NCBI GenBank assembly: GCA_030151105.1 | Contig: JASLEN010000055.1 | Coordinates: 1 to 8,692, forward strand | Direction: 5' to 3' | From: Dysgonomonas sp. | GTDB lineage: Bacteria; Bacteroidota; Bacteroidia; Bacteroidales; Dysgonomonadaceae | DNA: 8,692 bases | Shown: piece by piece, positions 5,147-8,692 of the stretch | Layout of the letters: every line of letters begins with the position of its first letter | How positions within the stretch are numbered: the first letter of the stretch is position 1 | Made by a program: the position numbers and the translations under genes | Notes under the pieces: model-generated | Database searches by the model: none | The model's input: the letters and a program-made list of their open reading frames with translations, nothing else | What the model was told of the DNA's origin: nothing

Positions 5147-8100
5147 ACCTCCACAATCTTATCCAATCGCACATAACAGATATAGCCTTTCACATTTTGA
5201 TAGCCAATCTTCTTGATTTGAGCCACATAGTTTTTTACTTGGCGGATGTATTGTGAATTTTCTTTTTCTCCAAATTTGTAGTCGATAACAATGGCATCCT
5301 TGCCTTTTATCATCACTCTATCGGGGCGGACAAACTTGCCGCCAGCCTGTAGAATTTGCACTTCGTTCAACACACGATAGTCACCCGTGTACCATTCACT
5401 AACAAGGTCTCTCGCCAAGAATTTATGCAAAAGTTCTATCACCTCAGCTTTTTGTTCAAGCGTAATATCGCCCGAAATATAGTAGCGTTCGGCAGCACGC
5501 TCCACATCTTCGGCAGTGGAAACGGCACTCACAATTTCGTGCATCAACGTTCCATAATCTCGCAGACCAGTATCGGTGAAAAAGTATTTATTATTCAATT
5601 GTAGTTTTAGTCTATCATCGAAAGAGAGACTTGGAAGCTTGCTAATCAATATTTCCTCAACCGCCTTTTCTTCATCCTTTTGCCTTTTTTGATAATTTTC
5701 ACCAAGAACAAAAACACTTTCTTCCTCGTCGAAATGCTCTGAAAGATTCAGATAATTATCTCTATTAGGCGATTCGGCAATACAATTCCAAAGAAGCGAC
5801 GAAATACTATTGATATCCTTGCGTTTGGGCAATGGAGAAAAGACAATCAAGTCACTTTTGGCACGGGTGAAAGCCACATACAACACATTGATATTGTCAA
5901 TGAAAGCGTGCAAGCGCTCCTCATAATATTCTTCATCAAAGATACTATTAGCCAATCGCTTAGAATATCTAACAGGCACTAGATGCAATTGATTGAAAGG
6001 CTCCACTTTAGGTTTGCACCAAAGAATTGTAGTCAGTTTATGATCTATTTCCCAATTGCAAAACGGAATAATAACAGCCTCAAATCCAAGCCCCTTAGAC
6101 TTGTGAATGGTCATAATGCGAATAGCATCCTGACCATCAGGCGTGAAGATAGTTTTCCGCACCCCAGACTCTACCCACCAATTGAGAAAAGCATCCAAGT
6201 CGGATGAATTGCGCACCGTATAATCGAGCACCATATCCAAAAAAGCTTGCATATAGATTTGCTCATCATCGTCCAAGGCATTCTCAAAAAGCTCAAACAA
6301 AGTTTCTACCATTTCGTAGAGCGCCAACTCTCTAATTTCATTCAACTTAGACTCCACTTGTGGAGGTAGTTCTTCATTGTCCGAAAAGTATTTTTTGAGA
6401 GCCCCATCCGAATCCAATTGTTCGCTATATCTAAAATACTCATAGACAGCCATTGCTTTCAACGACTTATCATGCGGATTGCGCAAATAATGCAACAACG
6501 CAATGATGAGTTTTATACTTTTGGATGAACCCACATAGAGCGATTCGTCCGAAATGATATCGTATTTATAGTTAGAGTCTGCATGCTGTTTTTTATATTC
6601 CAATAGAATATTTGCTACCTCAGCCCCCTCTTTTTTTGTGCGAACAAGGATGGCAATGTCCTTCAGACGATAGCCCCTATCTTGCAATTCTTCGATCTGA
6701 AGAGGCACTTGTTGCAGAGCATATTCTTGCCAATTGGGATTTTCGTCGGTGTCGATGAATTGCACTTTCACATGACCTCCATCATCAGCACTCTTAGACG
6801 GAACGTGTTGGTAAGCATCATTATAAGCATCCTCTATCCTTGAAGAATAAGAAGAATTAACCATCTCCGAATCTTCAAAATCAGCATTATAAGTCTCTTG
6901 CAATAAGGTTGCTCCCGTTGAAAAAATAGCATTGTTGAAATCTATAATATTGTAGGTACTTCGCCAATTGGTATCCAAGCTTTCGTGTTTGATTCCCTCT
7001 TTGCTAAAGTCCACATCGAGCTGCGAATCGAGCAATTTCCAATCCGAATTTCGCCAGCGATAGATACTTTGTTTCACATCGCCCACTATGAAATTTCGAT
7101 TGCCATCGCCCAAGCTATCTTGCACCAAGGGTTTGAAGTTTTGCCATTGCATACCCGACGTATCCTGAAACTCATCTATCATATAGTGGTTGACACGCTG
7201 CCCCACTTTTTCGTAGATGAAAGGCGATTCATTGCCATCAATAATACGATTGAGCAATTCGGTGGTATCGGAAATGAGCATGATATTGTTTTCGGCAGCA
7301 TACTCACGAATCTGCTTGTCCACATCTCCCAAAATTCCGAGGGTAAAAAAGTAACGGCTCACCTCTTTTGCCGTTTGGTAGGTGCGAGAATTATTGTAAT
7401 GATTCACAATATCGCTCACACACTGATTCAATTCGGGGAAAGCACTAGCAATATTCGCTTTCACATCCGATGCTGTTTTGCCTGTTGTCCAACCATCCAG
7501 ATTGTCCACCAAAGTCTTGAAAGTATTGGTAGGCTCTGCCACTTCGCCATTTGCCCACTTCGCAAAACTGAGAAATGGAGAGCGAGAACCTCCTTTGAAA
7601 TCGTCTGGCTGCACACCAAAACGCTCCATTATATTTAGCCCCTTTTCGCCCAACTGCTGCGATGCTTTTTCAAAGATCATTATCATTTGATGGAGCATGT
7701 CCTTGTAGTCGGTCATCAAGGTTTTATCTTGAATATCTTTCTGAACTTCGTTGCTCGAAGCTTTGAAACTCTCTTTGAAAATTTCGCCAGAGAGTGATTG
7801 TATATCATTTTTGATGTTCCACGTTTCGCCGTTTTCCACTTTTTCTTCCGAAAAACGGATAAGCCAGTCGAGTAGCATTTTGTTATCTTTTCGCTCCAAG
7901 TCATAGAGCAAAGAGTCGATAGCTTCACTCAACACCTTTTCGGTATCTAGCTCTACATTGTACCCTCCTCCAAGACCAATCTCACGGGTGAAAGCACGCA
8001 TGGTTTGCTGAAAAAATTTGTCGATTGTGCTCACCGAAAAAGCGGAATAGTCGTGCAAAATGCGCACAAGAATATCTCTCCCCTCTTTTCTGACCTGCAT

Positions 8101-8376
8101 TTCATTCATGCCATATTCGTCAGAAAGGATGGAGATATAGTCCGATTTTTCGCCTTTAGCAATATGCGCCAACTCGCTGATGATACGAGTTTTCATCTCG
8201 TCGGTAGCCTTATTGGTAAAGGTAACTGCGAGGATGTGGCGATATGCCATCGGTTCGTTGGGGTCGAAGAGCAAGAGCAAGTATTCTCTCGTCAAGCGAT
8301 GTGTTTTTCCCGAACCTGCCGAGGCTTTATAGACGTGAAGATTTATTTCATCATCAAATGATACGTGCTTTGGCAT
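5143..8376 (-). CDS. UvrD/RecB-like (AddA-type) DNA helicase-nuclease
   Basis: This 1077-residue enzyme has a full set of superfamily 1A helicase motifs. They are Walker A ASAGSGKTHRLT (18-29), Ia VTFTNKATDEM (51-61), II MIDEFQDTS (399-407), III VGDVKQSIYRWRNSD (431-445), IV LDTNWRS (467-473), V IMTIHKSKGLGFE (754-766) and VI LYVAFTRAK (832-840). The C terminus is a RecB-family PD-(D/E)xK nuclease with GTLMHE (His946), RPDR (Asp1019), IDYK (Asp1032, Lys1034) and QVKNY (Gln1046, Tyr1050). Both activities therefore look intact. By family, it should unwind and resect DNA at double-strand breaks for recombination; AddA pairs with AddB. No AddB lies beside it, and no four-cysteine iron-sulphur cluster is present, so AddA is a better match than AddB. 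The start overlaps the SUI1 gene by 23 bases; an AGAAGG site (8379-8384) sits only 2 bases upstream. The residue before the domain is short, so a later start is unlikely. Confidence 0.93.
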   Translation of the reverse strand: MPKHVSFDDEINLHVYKASAGSGKTHRLTREYLLLLFDPNEPMAYRHILAVTFTNKATDEMKTRIISELAHIAKGEKSDYISILSDEYGMNEMQVRKEGRDILVRILHDYSAFSVSTIDKFFQQTMRAFTREIGLGGGYNVELDTEKVLSEAIDSLLYDLERKDNKMLLDWLIRFSEEKVENGETWNIKNDIQSLSGEIFKESFKASSNEVQKDIQDKTLMTDYKDMLHQMIMIFEKASQQLGEKGLNIMERFGVQPDDFKGGSRSPFLSFAKWANGEVAEPTNTFKTLVDNLDGWTTGKTASDVKANIASAFPELNQCVSDIVNHYNNSRTYQTAKEVSRYFFTLGILGDVDKQIREYAAENNIMLISDTTELLNRIIDGNESPFIYEKVGQRVNHYMIDEFQDTSGMQWQNFKPLVQDSLGDGNRNFIVGDVKQSIYRWRNSDWKLLDSQLDVDFSKEGIKHESLDTNWRSTYNIIDFNNAIFSTGATLLQETYNADFEDSEMVNSSYSSRIEDAYNDAYQHVPSKSADDGGHVKVQFIDTDENPNWQEYALQQVPLQIEELQDRGYRLKDIAILVRTKKEGAEVANILLEYKKQHADSNYKYDIISDESLYVGSSKSIKLIIALLHYLRNPHDKSLKAMAVYEYFRYSEQLDSDGALKKYFSDNEELPPQVESKLNEIRELALYEMVETLFELFENALDDDEQIYMQAFLDMVLDYTVRNSSDLDAFLNWWVESGVRKTIFTPDGQDAIRIMTIHKSKGLGFEAVIIPFCNWEIDHKLTTILWCKPKVEPFNQLHLVPVRYSKRLANSIFDEEYYEERLHAFIDNINVLYVAFTRAKSDLIVFSPLPKRKDINSISSLLWNCIAESPNRDNYLNLSEHFDEEESVFVLGENYQKRQKDEEKAVEEILISKLPSLSFDDRLKLQLNNKYFFTDTGLRDYGTLMHEIVSAVSTAEDVERAAERYYISGDITLEQKAEVIELLHKFLARDLVSEWYTGDYRVLNEVQILQAGGKFVRPDRVMIKGKDAIVIDYKFGEKENSQYIRQVKNYVAQIKKIGYQNVKGYICYVRLDKIVEV

Positions 8377-8692
8377 AGCCTTCTTTTTGCAAGAGTTCTA
8401 ATACTTTTTTTCGGAAGTCGCCTTGCAACAAAATTTCGCCATCACGAGACGAACCGCCTACTCCACACTTCACTTTCAAGAGTTTTTCGAGTGTTTGCAA
8501 GTCTTCATTCGTACCCACAAAGCCTGTAATCAGCGTCACCGATTTACCCTTACGATTGCGCTTGTCCAGCTCAATGCGCAGCATTTGTTTGGCTGGCTCT
8601 AGTGTTTCATCCTCTATTTCGTCCTCATGCGAGTATTCAAAATCGGGGTTTGTAGAAAACACTACGTTTAATCTATCTTTCCAGTCGCTCAT
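8354..8692 (-). CDS. SUI1/eIF1-family translation factor (YciH-like)
   Basis: This 112-residue protein resembles bacterial eIF1/SUI1 proteins (E. coli YciH). Residues 1-35 are an acidic tail (EDEIEDETLEP), and the SUI1 domain spans about 36-110. It contains the conserved KCGVGGSSRDGEILLQGD segment (75-92), followed by the C-terminal helix DFRKKVLELLQKEGY. Family members bind the small ribosomal subunit and can affect start-codon selection or stress translation; this role is known for YciH and inferred here. The ATG lies exactly at the window edge (8692-8690), so an upstream start cannot be excluded, although MSDWKDRLNVVFSTNPDF is a typical N terminus for Bacteroidota members. It leads the two-gene unit with the helicase-nuclease, whose start lies within its last 23 bases. 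Confidence 0.9.
   Translation of the reverse strand: MSDWKDRLNVVFSTNPDFEYSHEDEIEDETLEPAKQMLRIELDKRNRKGKSVTLITGFVGTNEDLQTLEKLLKVKCGVGGSSRDGEILLQGDFRKKVLELLQKEGYAKARII

Noticed and set aside
6985..7638. A 217-residue open frame on the plus strand
   Set aside because: It is antisense to the helicase gene, whose motifs and frame are certain, and its product has no recognisable domain or ribosome binding site.
8005..8361. A 118-residue open frame on the plus strand
   Set aside because: It is antisense to the helicase N terminus with its Walker A motif and looks like a codon-bias shadow.

Overview
The window looks like ordinary chromosome from an AT-leaning member of the Bacteroidota, most likely a Bacteroidales. 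Four things suggest this. There is a TonB-dependent receptor with a neighbouring lipoprotein whose first mature residues are CSDDDKD, resembling the Bacteroidota surface-export signal. Ribosome binding sites are mostly weak and A-rich. A promoter matches the Bacteroidota type TTG...TAnnTTTG. A bacterial SUI1 factor sits directly before a RecB/AddA-like helicase-nuclease. There is no mobile element, CRISPR array, rRNA or tRNA in the window.

Layout. Bases 3-119 (+) are the tail of an unidentified gene, closed by a strong bidirectional hairpin (148-187) that also ends the convergent operon to its right. Bases 206-3249 (-) form a three-gene operon read right to left: a Fur/Zur-family metal repressor (2857-3249), a TonB-dependent outer-membrane receptor (709-2856, starting directly after the repressor stop) and a DUF4625-like surface lipoprotein (206-667). 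Upstream of the repressor are two near-identical palindromic operators exactly 30 bp apart, which overlap the predicted -7 and -33 promoter elements. Bases 3414-5146 (+) hold a divergent pair with ATGA overlap: a predicted small outer-membrane beta-barrel protein and a membrane-anchored alpha/beta hydrolase. Bases 5143-8692 (-) hold the SUI1/YciH-like translation factor and the 1077-residue UvrD-like helicase-nuclease, overlapping by 23 bp. The hydrolase and helicase genes meet tail to tail and share a TTAA tetranucleotide that is TAA on both strands.

How the genes work together. The most interesting unit is the self-regulated metal operon. The repressor has the usual two CxxC zinc pairs plus an unusual Cys/His-rich stretch. 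The receptor has a PHTHG motif in a predicted loop. The lipoprotein has an HWGGSHTH cluster and a second pair of histidines. I infer that the repressor senses a metal (zinc is the best guess), closes its own promoter through the tandem operators, and releases a receptor plus surface metal-binding lipoprotein when the metal is scarce. The metal is inference; the operon and the operators are visible in the sequence. The helicase-nuclease is expected to act in double-strand break repair. There are no gaps over 300 bases without a gene; the longest is 3250-3413, which holds the operon promoter and operators.
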